Source: Ruminococcaceae bacterium UBA1375
Lineage (GTDB): Bacteria; Bacillota; Clostridia; Oscillospirales; Ruminococcaceae
Direction: 5' to 3'
Assembly (NCBI GenBank): GCA_002305795.1
Contig: DBRF01000018.1
Coordinates: forward strand, 1 to 64,000
Length of the DNA: 64,000 bases
Position 1 is the stretch's first letter. Every line of letters starts with the position of its first letter. A program made the translations under genes and the position numbers. Of the stretch, positions 18,976 to 27,509 are shown one piece after another. The notes beneath the pieces were generated by a model. It was not told the origin of the DNA, searched no databases, and saw nothing but the letters and a program-made list of their open reading frames with translations.

Positions 18976-19851
18976 TTATTTAGTTAAAGTTCCGTACATC
19001 TCCGGCCGCCGATCCCGGAAGACCCCCCAGCTCATCCGAAGTTCTTCATCCTCCCGGGGATGGATCTCCGCCAATAGGATTTCTTCCTGTTCTCGGCTGC
19101 CCTGGGCCAGAATCTTTCCGGTGGCGTCGGTGAGGAAAGAGGAACCATAGAAAGTGAGGGAAGAAGATTGGCGGTTGTTGCCTTCCGAAGGGGTGACGGT
19201 TTCGGTGCCAACCCGATTTGCGGCTATCACCGGCACCAGGTTGGCGGCGCTGTGCCCCTGCATACACCGCTGCCAATGTGGCATACTGTCGGTTTCCAAA
19301 ATGGGTTCGGAACCGATGGCGGTGGGGTAGAGCAGCACCTGCGCTCCCATCAGGGCCATGCACCGGGCTGCTTCCGGGAACCACTGATCCCAGCAAATAC
19401 CCACACCGATCCGGCCCACTGCAGTGTCCCATACCCGGAACCCGGTGTTGCCGGGGGTGAAGTAGAATTTCTCTTGGTAGAAGTGGTCGTCCGGGATATG
19501 GGTTTTCCGGTAAATACCCAGGATGCTTCCGTCGGCGTCAATCACCGCTACCGTGTTGTAAAGGCTCAGTCCATCTTTCTCATAAAAGCTCACCGGCAAC
19601 ACCACCCCCAGCTCTTTGGCAAGAGGGCGCAGCGCCTGCACGGCCTGGTTTTCCTCTAAGGAAGTGGCATAGGAATACAGGTCATAGTTTTTCTCTTGGC
19701 AGAAATACCAATGCTCAAATAATTCCGGCAGCAGAATCAGCTTGGCGCCTTTTTGGGCGGCCTGCCGAACCATAGTCAGGGCAGTGTTTAAGTTTTCTTC
19801 CGGGGAACGGTTGCAGCGCATTTGAATGGCAGCAGCCAGATAAGAATTCAT
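18976..19851 (-). CDS. aguB: N-carbamoylputrescine amidase
   Basis: A nitrilase-superfamily hydrolase that converts N-carbamoylputrescine to putrescine, ammonia and CO2. It is 291 residues. The catalytic triad is visible as Glu in LLPELFEHWYF, Lys in YRKTHIPDDHFYQEKFYF and Cys in GICWDQWFPEAARCMALMGA. These segments match the AguB branch rather than generic amidases. Its pathway partner aguA lies 1.75 kb away on the other strand. The released ammonia links it to the adjacent nitrogen genes. Confidence 0.93.
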   Translation of the reverse strand: MNSYLAAAIQMRCNRSPEENLNTALTMVRQAAQKGAKLILLPELFEHWYFCQEKNYDLYSYATSLEENQAVQALRPLAKELGVVLPVSFYEKDGLSLYNTVAVIDADGSILGIYRKTHIPDDHFYQEKFYFTPGNTGFRVWDTAVGRIGVGICWDQWFPEAARCMALMGAQVLLYPTAIGSEPILETDSMPHWQRCMQGHSAANLVPVIAANRVGTETVTPSEGNNRQSSSLTFYGSSFLTDATGKILAQGSREQEEILLAEIHPREDEELRMSWGVFRDRRPEMYGTLTK

Positions 19852-19883
19852 CGAGATCCCATCCTTTCGACGGTGTTTTTTTC

Positions 19884-19912
19884 ATTGTATCATATCTTTT
19901 CGCAAAGGGCAA
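19884..19912 (-). promoter_or_regulatory. Promoter of aguB
   Basis: On the minus strand TTGCCC, 17-base spacer, TACAAT, about 30 bases before the start codon. Confidence 0.6.
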
Positions 19913-20193
19913 ATAATAGGGAAGGTTAGGTGGTTTTGGAAGTTGCCGGAATGCCGGATTGGGTATTGCTGCAACTTTTTTCGCAGGGAGAAGAAAGTTT
20001 GCCGCCCATTAAAAACCGCTTCTAACCTTTCATAAAGAATCAACGCTAGAATAAATTCTGATGCTGCGGCTTGTCGAAAAAGTTTGATAGCACTCCTTCT
20101 CCGCCTTACTGCATTTGCCCCCCTCCTAAGGGATAATGGAGAAGCAGTTTTGTTATTTTCCATTTTCATTTCCGATTAGAAGAATTGTGGAAT

Positions 20194-20306
20194 GCCCCCT
20201 TCAGGGCGATGCCTGCGCAGTAGCAGCTATGCCGAAGTTGCTGATAGCTGGCCAGGCTTCAAGAGACCGGGCTGAAAAAATGATTTGCCATAGGTTCAGA
20301 CCTTTT
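20194..20306 (+). ncRNA. Candidate structured RNA, unassigned
   Basis: Three successive elements on the plus strand. The first is a GCCC/GGGC hairpin with a 6-base loop (20194-20207). The second is a nested stem, GCCTG/CAGGC outside and a perfect CAGCTAT/ATAGCTG inside (20211-20257). The third is a GGGCTGAA/TTCAGACC stem (20269-20302) followed by TTTT. No convincing promoter was found and it matches no RNA family I know, so this is a hypothesis only. Confidence 0.25.
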
Positions 20307-20332
20307 ACGTTTGCTGTGTTTGACTTTTTTGT

Positions 20333-20371
20333 GGGAAAAGCGACCTGATTTTTATCTCTGGCGCTTTTCCC
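20333..20371. repeat. Perfect 10-bp inverted repeat
   Basis: GGGAAAAGCG (20333-20342) and CGCTTTTCCC (20362-20371), extended by a CC/GG pair across one unpaired A, around a 14-base AT-rich loop. No T-run follows on either strand, so it is not a standard terminator. Confidence 0.6.
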
Positions 20372-20494
20372 AACTACCTTTTCTGACGTACAAATCCTTC
20401 CAGATTGAGCGCTTGATGAATGCACCGGTAACCATATGCGCTCCTGTTTTGCTGAAAAAGAAACTTTATTTTTCCACCACAACACATATATTTT

Positions 20495-20518
20495 CCGGCT
20501 TGCTGTGCGCCGGTTTTT
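20495..20518 (+). terminator. Terminator-like hairpin in the gene-free stretch
   Basis: CCGGC/GCCGG arms around a 9-base loop with five T following. No gene upstream on the plus strand obviously needs it, which supports the idea that something in 19.9-20.5 kb is, or was, transcribed. Confidence 0.4.
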
Positions 20519-20732
20519 ATGCTTTGATTGTCTCTTTCAATACATTCACTTTCAGCTGCAGTTCTCTAATGTATGAAAAGAGGAATTTAAGGTAAGGTGA
20601 TAATATCTTAAATCAATTTATGTAAGTTTGAGTAAAAGATACGGATTGTTATTGAAAAAGCGAAATAATTACTTAAAAAGGTGAATAGTGAATATATCGA
20701 ACAATATAAAAATTACGAAAAAAGAAACCGGT

Positions 20733-20761
20733 TGAAACCGCTCCGACGATGTGCTACAATG
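20733..20761 (+). promoter_or_regulatory. Promoter of the glycosyltransferase gene
   Basis: TTGAAA, 17-base spacer, TACAAT, ending 31 bases before the chosen start codon. Confidence 0.6.
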
Positions 20762-20792
20762 AAGCAAGATTCCATTGGAAGGGGGACGTATT

Positions 20793-21575
20793 ATGCAGCC
20801 GGACCATACCTATGTGGTGTGCGCTTACGGGGACTCGCCTTATCTGCGGGAATGTTTGGATTCCCTGAAAGCCCAGACCCGCCCCAGCGCCATTTTAATG
20901 ACCACCTCCACCCCCAGCCCATACCTGGAACAGATGGCAAGGGAATACGGCGCAAAGTACATGGTTCGTCAAGGAAAAAGCTCCATTGGAGCGGACTGGA
21001 ATTTCGGGTTGAGCCAGGTGAATACCCCTTACGCCACCATTGCCCACCAGGATGACACCTACGCCCCGCAGTACGGGGAATGGGTGATGGCGCAGCTCAC
21101 CGCCTATCCCGATTCCTTGATTTGCCATACCCGGTATCAGGAAAAAATCGGGGATCGGGTGACGGCAGACACGGTAAACCTGAAGATTAAAAACCTCATG
21201 AGCCGGTTCGTCAATCTCTTTGCCCCCCGGTGCCGCTGGCTGCGGGGACGGGTGCTGGCCTTGGGGGACTTTGTTGGTTGCCCGTCGGTGAGTTATCATT
21301 TAACCAACCTGAAGGACTTCACCTTCGATGACTCCCTCCACGTCACCCTGGACTGGGACGGCTGGCGGCGGATTTTCCAGCTCAAAGGAAGAATCTGCTA
21401 TGTGAAGCAGTGCGCCATGACCCACCGTCTCCACGAAGGAGCGGAGACCAGCGCCGCCATTGCCGACCATTCCCGGCAGCAGGAAGATTTACTGATGTTT
21501 CAGCGGTTTTGGCCCAAACCCATTGCCGGGTTTTTAGCCAAGCGGTATCAAAAGTCTTTGAAGACGAAAAAGTAA
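20793..21575 (+). CDS. Family 2 glycosyltransferase
   Basis: A 260-residue cytoplasmic GT-A type transferase. The N-terminus YVVCAYGDSPYLRECLDSLKAQ is the nucleotide-sugar binding start typical of family 2, and HQDD near residue 86 is the DxD-like metal motif. No membrane segment is present. Donor and acceptor cannot be predicted. The ATG at 20793 follows GGAAGGGGG; an in-frame TTG at 20775 overlaps that site. It stands alone with its own promoter, 31 bases ahead of aguA, and has no surface-polysaccharide genes around it. Confidence 0.85.
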   Translation: MQPDHTYVVCAYGDSPYLRECLDSLKAQTRPSAILMTTSTPSPYLEQMAREYGAKYMVRQGKSSIGADWNFGLSQVNTPYATIAHQDDTYAPQYGEWVMAQLTAYPDSLICHTRYQEKIGDRVTADTVNLKIKNLMSRFVNLFAPRCRWLRGRVLALGDFVGCPSVSYHLTNLKDFTFDDSLHVTLDWDGWRRIFQLKGRICYVKQCAMTHRLHEGAETSAAIADHSRQQEDLLMFQRFWPKPIAGFLAKRYQKSLKTKK

Positions 21576-21606
21576 GCGGGAAGTAGTTGCCGCAGTTGGA
21601 GGTAGT

Positions 21607-22707
21607 ATGCAGACACTTTATTCTTCTCCCAAACAGGACGGTTTTTATTATCCGGCGGAAGCTGCCCCTCATCAGGGGTGTCTTCTGATCTGGCCCCATC
21701 GGGGGGACAGTTGGAGTTACGGGGGCTATGCGGCCCGGGAAACCTTTGTGAAGATCTGTGAGGCCATTGCCCAAAGCGAGGAAGTCACGGTCTGCGCCCC
21801 CGCCGCCCAGTACGACAACGCCCGCTTGGCACTGCCGGACCACATCCGAGTGGTGGAGCTGTCCAGCGACGACAGTTGGGCCAGGGACACCGCCCCCATT
21901 TTTTTGATTGACGGCCAGGGTCGCCGTCGGGGCGCGGATTTCGATTTCAATGCCTGGGGCGGGCTGTACAACGGCTGTTACTTTCCCTGGGACTTGGACC
22001 GGCATTTGGGCCGGAAAGTCTGCGACCTCTATTCCATCGACCGCTACGACCTTCAGGATTTTGTGCTGGAAGGGGGGAGCATCCACAGTGACGGGGAAGG
22101 CACCCTTCTGACCACCGCCGCCTGCCTGCTCAGCCCGGGGCGGAACCCCTCTCTCAGCCAACAGGAGATTGAGCAAAAACTGCTGGACTGCTTGGGTGGG
22201 GAAACCGTGCTTTGGCTGCCCCGGGGCATTTACAACGATGAGACCGACGAGCATGTGGACAATGTGGCGGCCTTTGTGAAGCCGGGAGAGATGGTTCTCA
22301 GCTGGACGGAGGAGGAAGGCGACCCCCAATCTCCCCTCTGCCAGGAAAACTGGGAATACCTCCAAGCCGCCCGGGACGCCAAAGGGCGGAAGCTGAAGGT
22401 TCACAAGCTGCCCCTGCCTAAACCGGTGACGGTATCGGAAGAAGAGTGCCGGGGGCTGGACTGCGTGGACGGAAAACCTGCCCGCACCCCCGGAGAGCGG
22501 CTGGCCGCCAGCTACGCTAACTTTTATCTCTCCAATAAAAACGTGATTATGCCCGCTTTTGGCGACCCCATGGATGAAGTGGCAGCCAACATTTTGGCGG
22601 ACTGTTTCCTAGAGCGAACGGTCATTCAGATCCCCACCCGGGAGATTTTGCTGGGCGGGGGCAACATCCACTGTTTGACCCAGCAGATTCCGGCGGGAAT
22701 TGACTAA
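21607..22707 (+). CDS. aguA: Agmatine deiminase
   Basis: Hydrolyses agmatine to N-carbamoylputrescine and ammonia, upstream of AguB in making putrescine from arginine. It is 366 residues. Motifs are [25 protein letters not shown] with catalytic Asp, [23 protein letters not shown], and the nucleophile cysteine in GGGNIHC near the C-terminus. Unlike many loci, aguA and aguB are not in one operon but divergently placed around a glycosyltransferase and the gene-free stretch. Confidence 0.96.
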   Translation: MQTLYSSPKQDGFYYPAEAAPHQGCLLIWPHRGDSWSYGGYAARETFVKICEAIAQSEEVTVCAPAAQYDNARLALPDHIRVVELSSDDSWARDTAPIFLIDGQGRRRGADFDFNAWGGLYNGCYFPWDLDRHLGRKVCDLYSIDRYDLQDFVLEGGSIHSDGEGTLLTTAACLLSPGRNPSLSQQEIEQKLLDCLGGETVLWLPRGIYNDETDEHVDNVAAFVKPGEMVLSWTEEEGDPQSPLCQENWEYLQAARDAKGRKLKVHKLPLPKPVTVSEEECRGLDCVDGKPARTPGERLAASYANFYLSNKNVIMPAFGDPMDEVAANILADCFLERTVIQIPTREILLGGGNIHCLTQQIPAGID

Positions 22708-22742
22708 ACAGAAAGGAATGTTTCAACGAGAAAGGAATGCCT

Positions 22743-23411
22743 ATGGTACATCTTGGCGGCGGCTGGGACGAGCTGCTTGGGCCGGAATTTGAAAAGCCCT
22801 ATTATCAAAAACTCCGGGCTTTTTTGAAGGAAGAATACGCCCATTACAACATCTTCCCTCCCATGGATAAAATCTTCAACGCCCTGCAAAGCACCCCTTA
22901 CGACAAAGTGAAGGCGGTGATTCTGGGCCAGGACCCCTATCACGGCGCCGGACAGGCCCATGGTCTTTGTTTTTCGGTGCAGAAAGGGGTCAAGCCCCCG
23001 CCGTCTCTGCAAAATATCTTTAAGGAGCTCAATTCCGACATCGGTATGCCCCTGCCCCCTTACGGGGAGCTCACCGGCTGGACCAAACAGGGGGTGCTGC
23101 TGCTAAACACTGTGCTGACGGTGCGGGAAGGCCAGGCCAACAGCCACAAAGGCAAGGGCTGGGAGCAGTTTACCGACCGGGTCATCACCTTGCTGAATCA
23201 GCGGGAAACTCCTATGGTGTTTCTGCTGTGGGGCAGCCCCGCTCGGAAAAAGAAGGAACTGATTACCAACCCCATCCATCTGGTGCTGGAGACGGTGCAC
23301 CCCTCCCCCCTGAGCGCCTATCACGGCTGGTTTGGCTGCAAGCATTTCAGCCGCTGCAACGAATTTTTGAAAGAACAGGGCATGGCCCCCATCGACTGGT
23401 CCGCCCTGTAA
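22743..23411 (+). CDS. ung: Uracil-DNA glycosylase, family 1
   Basis: Removes uracil from DNA to start base-excision repair. It is 222 residues. Both family 1 signatures are intact: the water-activating [14 protein letters not shown] and the [17 protein letters not shown] loop that inserts into DNA. The ATG at 22743 is seven bases from AAAGGA; an ATG two codons earlier (22737) touches that site. It follows aguA by 35 bases and is probably cotranscribed, with no functional link apparent. Confidence 0.97.
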   Translation: MVHLGGGWDELLGPEFEKPYYQKLRAFLKEEYAHYNIFPPMDKIFNALQSTPYDKVKAVILGQDPYHGAGQAHGLCFSVQKGVKPPPSLQNIFKELNSDIGMPLPPYGELTGWTKQGVLLLNTVLTVREGQANSHKGKGWEQFTDRVITLLNQRETPMVFLLWGSPARKKKELITNPIHLVLETVHPSPLSAYHGWFGCKHFSRCNEFLKEQGMAPIDWSAL

Positions 23412-23414
23412 AAA

Positions 23415-23455
23415 ACCGCCTGCCACTTCTGGATTGAGTGACAGGCGGTCATTTT
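23415..23455. terminator. Bidirectional terminator between ung and the MATE gene
   Basis: ACCGCCTG and CAGGCGGT arms with an ACT/AGT extension, flanked by A-run and T-run, between two converging genes. Confidence 0.85.
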
Positions 23456-23458
23456 TGT

Positions 23459-24862
23459 TCAGGAATGTTCAGAAGCGGTAACCGGAACCCGTTCCGGCGC
23501 TTTCTGTTTTTTCAGCAGTCCCTGATTCAAATTGGCGGTGTGTTTCAGTTTGTGAATGACCAGGTAGTAGTCAATCACCAACATAATGGTAGCTCCGGCC
23601 CAGGCGGAAACTTCGGCGGTCATAACCCCCCAGAAGCCCATGAACAAAGGCAGGGTCAGCACTAGGGAGATGCGGATGGCCAGCTCCAGTCCGCCGGAGA
23701 GCATGGGCATGACGGTGCGGCCCATGCCCTGCAATGCAGAGCGGTAGGGCCACAGCAGGCCCAGCACCCACAAGAACAAGCTCAAAAATACCATGTAGTT
23801 GGAGGCTTCCTGGATGATTTCCGTTTCCCCGAAGCCCACAATCAGTCCGGCGATGGGCTTGGAGAAGAAGATCATGCACAGGCACAGCCCGGTGCAGATA
23901 ATCAGGTTGATGCCGATGCAGCGCAGCACCCCTTTGCGGATTCGGTCCAGCTTGCCTGCGCCCAGGTTCTGGCCGGAGAAGGTGGTCATGGCCATGCCGA
24001 AGGTGGCATTGGGCTGCTGGATGATGTTCACCACCCGGCACCCGGCGGCATAGGCGGCGGAGTACAGCGCCCCCAGGCTGTTGACCACCCCTTGGAGGAT
24101 CATGACGCCCAAAGCGGTGACCGAGTTCTGGAAGGCCATGGGAATGCCCATTACCAGCATTTTCCGCATCATGGAAAAATCCAGCCTGAAATCGGTTCTG
24201 GACAGGCGGAGGATTTCCAGCCGCCGCATCACCACCAGGTTGTAGCACATGGCCATGACCTGGCTGATGGCGGTGGCAATGGCGGCCCCTGCCACCCCCC
24301 AGTGGAACACCATGACGAACAGCAGGTCCAGGCCGATGTTCATCACGGTGGAGAGGATAATGGCAATCAGGGGGTTGCGGCTGTCCCCCACCGCCCGGAG
24401 GATGGAGGAGGTCATGTTGTAAAACACTAGACACCCTACGCAGCCGTATACGATACGGGAGTAGAGGACGGCGTCCTCCATGTAGATGTCCGGGGTCTGC
24501 ATCAGGGTCAGAATCCCTTCCGAGGAGAGGGCGGCGGCTAAGGACACCACCACCACGCTGACGGCGGACAGGCAAACCGACATGGCGATGCTTTTGCGCA
24601 TCCCCTCCATGTTTTTCGCCCCGAAATACTGGCTGATGAGAATGGAGAATCCCTGGGTCAAGCCGGTGATAAAGCCGATGACGAAGAAATTCATGGAGCT
24701 GGTGCAGCCGATGGACGCAAAGGCGTTGACCCCCACGCCCCAGCTCACCACGATGCTGTCCACCAGATTGTAAAATTGTTGTAAAATGCTGCCCGCCAGC
24801 ATGGGCAGGGCAAAGGCCAGAATCAGCCGGGTAGGGCTGCCTTTGGTCATATCGCGAACCAA
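23459..24862 (-). CDS. MATE family multidrug/Na+ exporter
   Basis: A 467-residue membrane protein with about twelve hydrophobic segments in two halves. It begins MTKGSPTRLILAFALPMLAGSILQQFYNLVDSIVVS, typical of the DinF/NorM-like clostridial MATE group; GIPMAFQNSVTALGVMILQ is a counterpart in the second half. It probably couples cation entry to export of organic cations or drugs. The start is taken at TTG 24862, nine bases from AAAGGGG; ATG at 24850 has no ribosome-binding site at normal distance but cannot be excluded. It stands as a single gene. Confidence 0.92.
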   Translation of the reverse strand: MVRDMTKGSPTRLILAFALPMLAGSILQQFYNLVDSIVVSWGVGVNAFASIGCTSSMNFFVIGFITGLTQGFSILISQYFGAKNMEGMRKSIAMSVCLSAVSVVVVSLAAALSSEGILTLMQTPDIYMEDAVLYSRIVYGCVGCLVFYNMTSSILRAVGDSRNPLIAIILSTVMNIGLDLLFVMVFHWGVAGAAIATAISQVMAMCYNLVVMRRLEILRLSRTDFRLDFSMMRKMLVMGIPMAFQNSVTALGVMILQGVVNSLGALYSAAYAAGCRVVNIIQQPNATFGMAMTTFSGQNLGAGKLDRIRKGVLRCIGINLIICTGLCLCMIFFSKPIAGLIVGFGETEIIQEASNYMVFLSLFLWVLGLLWPYRSALQGMGRTVMPMLSGGLELAIRISLVLTLPLFMGFWGVMTAEVSAWAGATIMLVIDYYLVIHKLKHTANLNQGLLKKQKAPERVPVTASEHS

Positions 24863-24975
24863 TCAAGATTTCCCCTTTCTGCTATTTGGATTGGTACGGC
24901 AACTATCATACACGATTGGCGGGATTTGTCAATCTATTTTTGTTATAAAAAAGGTGTGTTTTCGTTGGGACGGGG

Positions 24976-25014
24976 AAAAAAGAAAACCGCCTTTCCGTTT
25001 TGTTGGAAAGGCAG
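24976..25014 (-). terminator. Terminator of the XRE regulator gene
   Basis: On the minus strand CTGCCTTTCC and GGAAAGGCGG arms around an 8-base loop are followed by a T-rich run. It is 20 bases after the stop codon. Confidence 0.8.
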
Positions 25015-25033
25015 ATGAAAAATGTTTTCTTAT

Positions 25034-25720
25034 TCAGGTTTGCTCCAGGGTGACTTCCGCGTTTTTGATGAGATTTAACAGGGAGCTGGTAAAGAGGGGA
25101 TAGTTGGCTTGGAGCTGTTCGGTGGACAGCAGTGTTTTTTCCCCAGGGAGATCCTTGGAAAGCTGAAGCATCAGCTGGGAGAGATCCGCCCGCTGCATTA
25201 AGCGTTGGGCATCCGCCAAATAGGGATATCTGGCTTTGTCCACCACAAACAGGGTGGAGAGGTTTTTGGGATTGAGCTCGTAGAGCATTCGAAAGGCCAG
25301 GTAAATGTCCATCATCAGGTAAAGGCTCAGGGACTTGGTGAGTTTGGTGTCGCCAATCCGCTCCAATAAACTGAACACAATGTTCAAGCTGTTGATCATC
25401 AGCCGCTTGTTCAAGGTAGGGAGGATACTGCCCCCCCGCATACGGTTTTCCTTGCCCAGCACGTCTGCTTCCGGCAGATCGTCCACCAACAGGGTAGCGC
25501 CGGTGCGCTCAGGGGAACGGCCCAGCAGGTAGTCGCAGGAAACACCGTAAAAATCTGCGGTGCGCACCAGAAAATCCAGTCCGCATTCCCGAATGCCTTT
25601 TTCGTAATGGGAGAGCAGGGATTGGGAAACATGCAGCTCTGCGGCAGCCTGCTTTTGGCTCAAGCCCCGTTCTTTTCGCAAAAGCGAGAGAATTCGGGGG
25701 AAATCGCTGTTCACCGGCAT
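25034..25720 (-). CDS. XRE-family transcriptional regulator
   Basis: A 228-residue protein with an N-terminal helix-turn-helix (residues 8-65: ILSLLRKERGLSQKQAAAELHVSQSLLSHYEKG). The C-terminal region of about 150 residues is helical and shows no recognised domain. The first ATG (25720) is only two bases from GGAG; GTG at codon 3 (25714) sits at normal spacing and may be the true start. It is a single-gene unit between a MATE exporter and a divergent phosphatase. Targets are unknown; autoregulation or exporter control are the simplest guesses. Confidence 0.85.
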   Translation of the reverse strand: MPVNSDFPRILSLLRKERGLSQKQAAAELHVSQSLLSHYEKGIRECGLDFLVRTADFYGVSCDYLLGRSPERTGATLLVDDLPEADVLGKENRMRGGSILPTLNKRLMINSLNIVFSLLERIGDTKLTKSLSLYLMMDIYLAFRMLYELNPKNLSTLFVVDKARYPYLADAQRLMQRADLSQLMLQLSKDLPGEKTLLSTEQLQANYPLFTSSLLNLIKNAEVTLEQT

Positions 25721-25752
25721 TTCTCCTTTCGTCTGGTTTTCACATATAGTAG

Positions 25753-25781
25753 ATTATAGTATAAAGGATACTGTTTGTAAA
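25753..25781 (-). promoter_or_regulatory. Promoter of the XRE regulator
   Basis: On the minus strand TTTACA, 17-base spacer, TATAAT, about 25-30 bases before the gene. Confidence 0.75.
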
Positions 25782-25923
25782 GGCATTTTGAAGAAAAATT
25801 TTGAAAGTTGTCGGCTTTGTGCAAGGAAAATGGATGATTTTCTTAATCTTTGTCGGGAAATCCCAATAAATTCCAAGGGAATCGGCCTGATAAGAAGTAC
25901 AAAGGGAAAGGGGACAAAAGGGT

Positions 25924-25952
25924 TTGCAAAAGCAAGGGGAATTTGGTATGAT
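25924..25952 (+). promoter_or_regulatory. Promoter of the histidine phosphatase operon
   Basis: TTGCAA, 17-base spacer, TATGAT, ending about 50 bases before the start codon. The interval from 25782 to 25923 is AT-rich and shows nothing else. Confidence 0.65.
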
Positions 25953-26004
25953 AAGGGCATAGGAAAAATCTGTGCAATCAACGGCCGAAAACGGGAGGAA
26001 TACC

Positions 26005-26709
26005 ATGCAGAGTTACCATATTTATCTGATCCGCCACGGCATGACCGCCTCCAATTTGGAAGGACGGTTTGTAGGCAAAACGGATCTGCCCCTTTGCCCG
26101 GAAGGGATTGCCGGACTGGCGTCCTTAATGGAATCGGGGGAATATCCCAACGTGGGGCTGGTATACACCTCGCCGTTGCTGCGCTGTGTCCAGACCGCCC
26201 ATCTGCTTTATCCCCAGATGGACCTGATTACCATTCCCCAGCTGCGGGAATTTGATTTCGGGGACTTTGAAAACAAAAGCCTGGATGAGTTAAAAAACGA
26301 TTCCCGCTTTCTCACCTTTATGGAGCATAAGATGAAATCCCCGGCGCCGGGAGGCAGCGAGGGGATGGCCCAGTTTGAAAGCCGGGTGCTGGAGGGCTTT
26401 GAAGTTTTGCTGAAGGACATGATGAAAAAGCAGATCTTCTCCGCTGCGGTGGTCACCCATGGCGGCGTGATTATGACCTTGCTAGGGGGCTGCGGCCTGC
26501 CTCGGACGAAGCCTTCTTACTGGAGCTGCCAGCCCGGGGAAGGATACGGAATCCTGCTGAATCTGGCGGTCTGGAGCAACGCCAAAAGTTTTGAAATCGG
26601 TGGAAAGATCCCTTACCGGGGAGAGCCGGAACAGGAAGCCCAGTATCATTTGGTGGATCCGGAGTATATCCGTTCCTTGGATCAATCCATGGGCGGGAAG
26701 GATTCATGA
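26005..26709 (+). CDS. Histidine phosphatase family protein
   Basis: A 234-residue member of the phosphoglycerate mutase-like phosphatases. The catalytic histidine is in IYLIRHGMTASN at the N-terminus, the second basic pocket in TSPLLRCVQTAHLL, and the later histidine in VTHGGVIMTLL. Relatives include cofactor-dependent phosphoglycerate mutases and alpha-ribazole phosphatase (CobC). No cobalamin genes are nearby, so the substrate is open. ATG 26005 follows GGGAGGA. The stop overlaps the next gene by four bases. Confidence 0.88.
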   Translation: MQSYHIYLIRHGMTASNLEGRFVGKTDLPLCPEGIAGLASLMESGEYPNVGLVYTSPLLRCVQTAHLLYPQMDLITIPQLREFDFGDFENKSLDELKNDSRFLTFMEHKMKSPAPGGSEGMAQFESRVLEGFEVLLKDMMKKQIFSAAVVTHGGVIMTLLGGCGLPRTKPSYWSCQPGEGYGILLNLAVWSNAKSFEIGGKIPYRGEPEQEAQYHLVDPEYIRSLDQSMGGKDS

Positions 26710-27509
26710 AACAAATGAAGGGAGTTTTTACCCAGAGTTTTCGGGCGCTAAAGGAAAACTTTCCCAAATCCATCTGCCTTTGCTGCATGGAGCTGAGCAT
26801 GGCGTTCTGCGCCGTGATTGTCGGCGTGCTGGTGAGCCTTTTGTGGAACGATATTGCTGGAATCTTCGGGGCGCTGGTGATTTGGGTGTTGCTTGGCGCA
26901 CCCCTCAGCGTGGGGGCCAAGCGGCTGTATTGGCTCCAAGACGCCCGGGGCCGGTTTTGGGAAATGCAGCAGCTCTTTTTTTATTTTTCCTCCTGGCACC
27001 GGTATTTCCGCCTGCTGCGCCAGGAGCTGTACCAGCTCATCTGCTGGATTGGGCTGATCCTGTTCTGCTTCGGCCCGGCGCTGAGTCTGCTGTCCGGTTT
27101 GCTGCCCCTGGGACGGGAAGGCTTCGGTCAGCCTTTCTATGAAGTGCTGCTGGTGGTGGAAACCCTGCTGCTGCTGGCGGGGCTGCTGGTATTTTTCTGG
27201 CTGGGCTCAAAGCTGTTTTTGGTGCCATATCTGTTTTTTGAGCGGCCCGGCCACAGTTATTTGCAGCTGTTCGGACTTTCCTCCCGCGTCATGAAGGGCC
27301 ATGCCCGGCACTGGATTTTGCTGCTTGGGGTTCATTTGGCCGGAGTGCTAAGCTGCATTTTGATCGTTCCCGTTTTGCTGGTGCCGCCTTACTTGCGGCT
27401 GTGCAGCCGGGAGGCGGCCCGGCAGTGGGTGCAGCAATGGCTGGAACAGGAAAAAGCGGCTCGGGAAAGCAAAGAAAGCGCAGGAGAAGAAGGAGTGTTT
27501 GGAGTTTGA
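26706..27509 (+). CDS. Multi-pass membrane protein, DUF975-like
   Basis: A 267-residue protein with about five hydrophobic segments and a charged C-terminal tail. The starting ALKENFPKS..., PLSVGAKRLYW, and the late SSRVMKGHARHWILLLGVHLAGV followed by a PPY motif resemble DUF975 membrane proteins; this is pattern memory, not a search. Function is unknown. It is translationally coupled on both sides: ATGA with the phosphatase and a TTGA overlap with proB, so all are on one transcript. Confidence 0.7.
   Translation: MKQMKGVFTQSFRALKENFPKSICLCCMELSMAFCAVIVGVLVSLLWNDIAGIFGALVIWVLLGAPLSVGAKRLYWLQDARGRFWEMQQLFFYFSSWHRYFRLLRQELYQLICWIGLILFCFGPALSLLSGLLPLGREGFGQPFYEVLLVVETLLLLAGLLVFFWLGSKLFLVPYLFFERPGHSYLQLFGLSSRVMKGHARHWILLLGVHLAGVLSCILIVPVLLVPPYLRLCSREAARQWVQQWLEQEKAARESKESAGEEGVFGV

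Larger units (their letters stand above)
19913..20732. other. AT-richer gene-free stretch with several inverted repeats
   Basis: No reading frame here has both a ribosome-binding site and a recognisable protein. The base composition is visibly more AT-rich than the neighbours, especially after 20560. It contains the structured segment at 20194-20306, a long perfect inverted repeat at 20333-20371 and a terminator-like hairpin at 20495-20518. It may be a decayed gene, a former insertion or an RNA locus; I cannot tell which. Confidence 0.5.

Noticed and set aside
19882..20169. 95-codon minus-strand frame near aguB
   Set aside because: It overlaps the aguB promoter, and its composition looks random with no ribosome-binding site or family motif.
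20311..20595. 94-codon frame in the gene-free stretch
   Set aside because: It starts at TTG with no ribosome-binding site, has no recognisable domain and crosses two strong inverted repeats.
23571..24866. Long alternative frame opposite/inside the MATE gene
   Set aside because: It is an out-of-frame shadow rich in His, Arg, Gly and Pro; the MATE frame has clear membrane segments.
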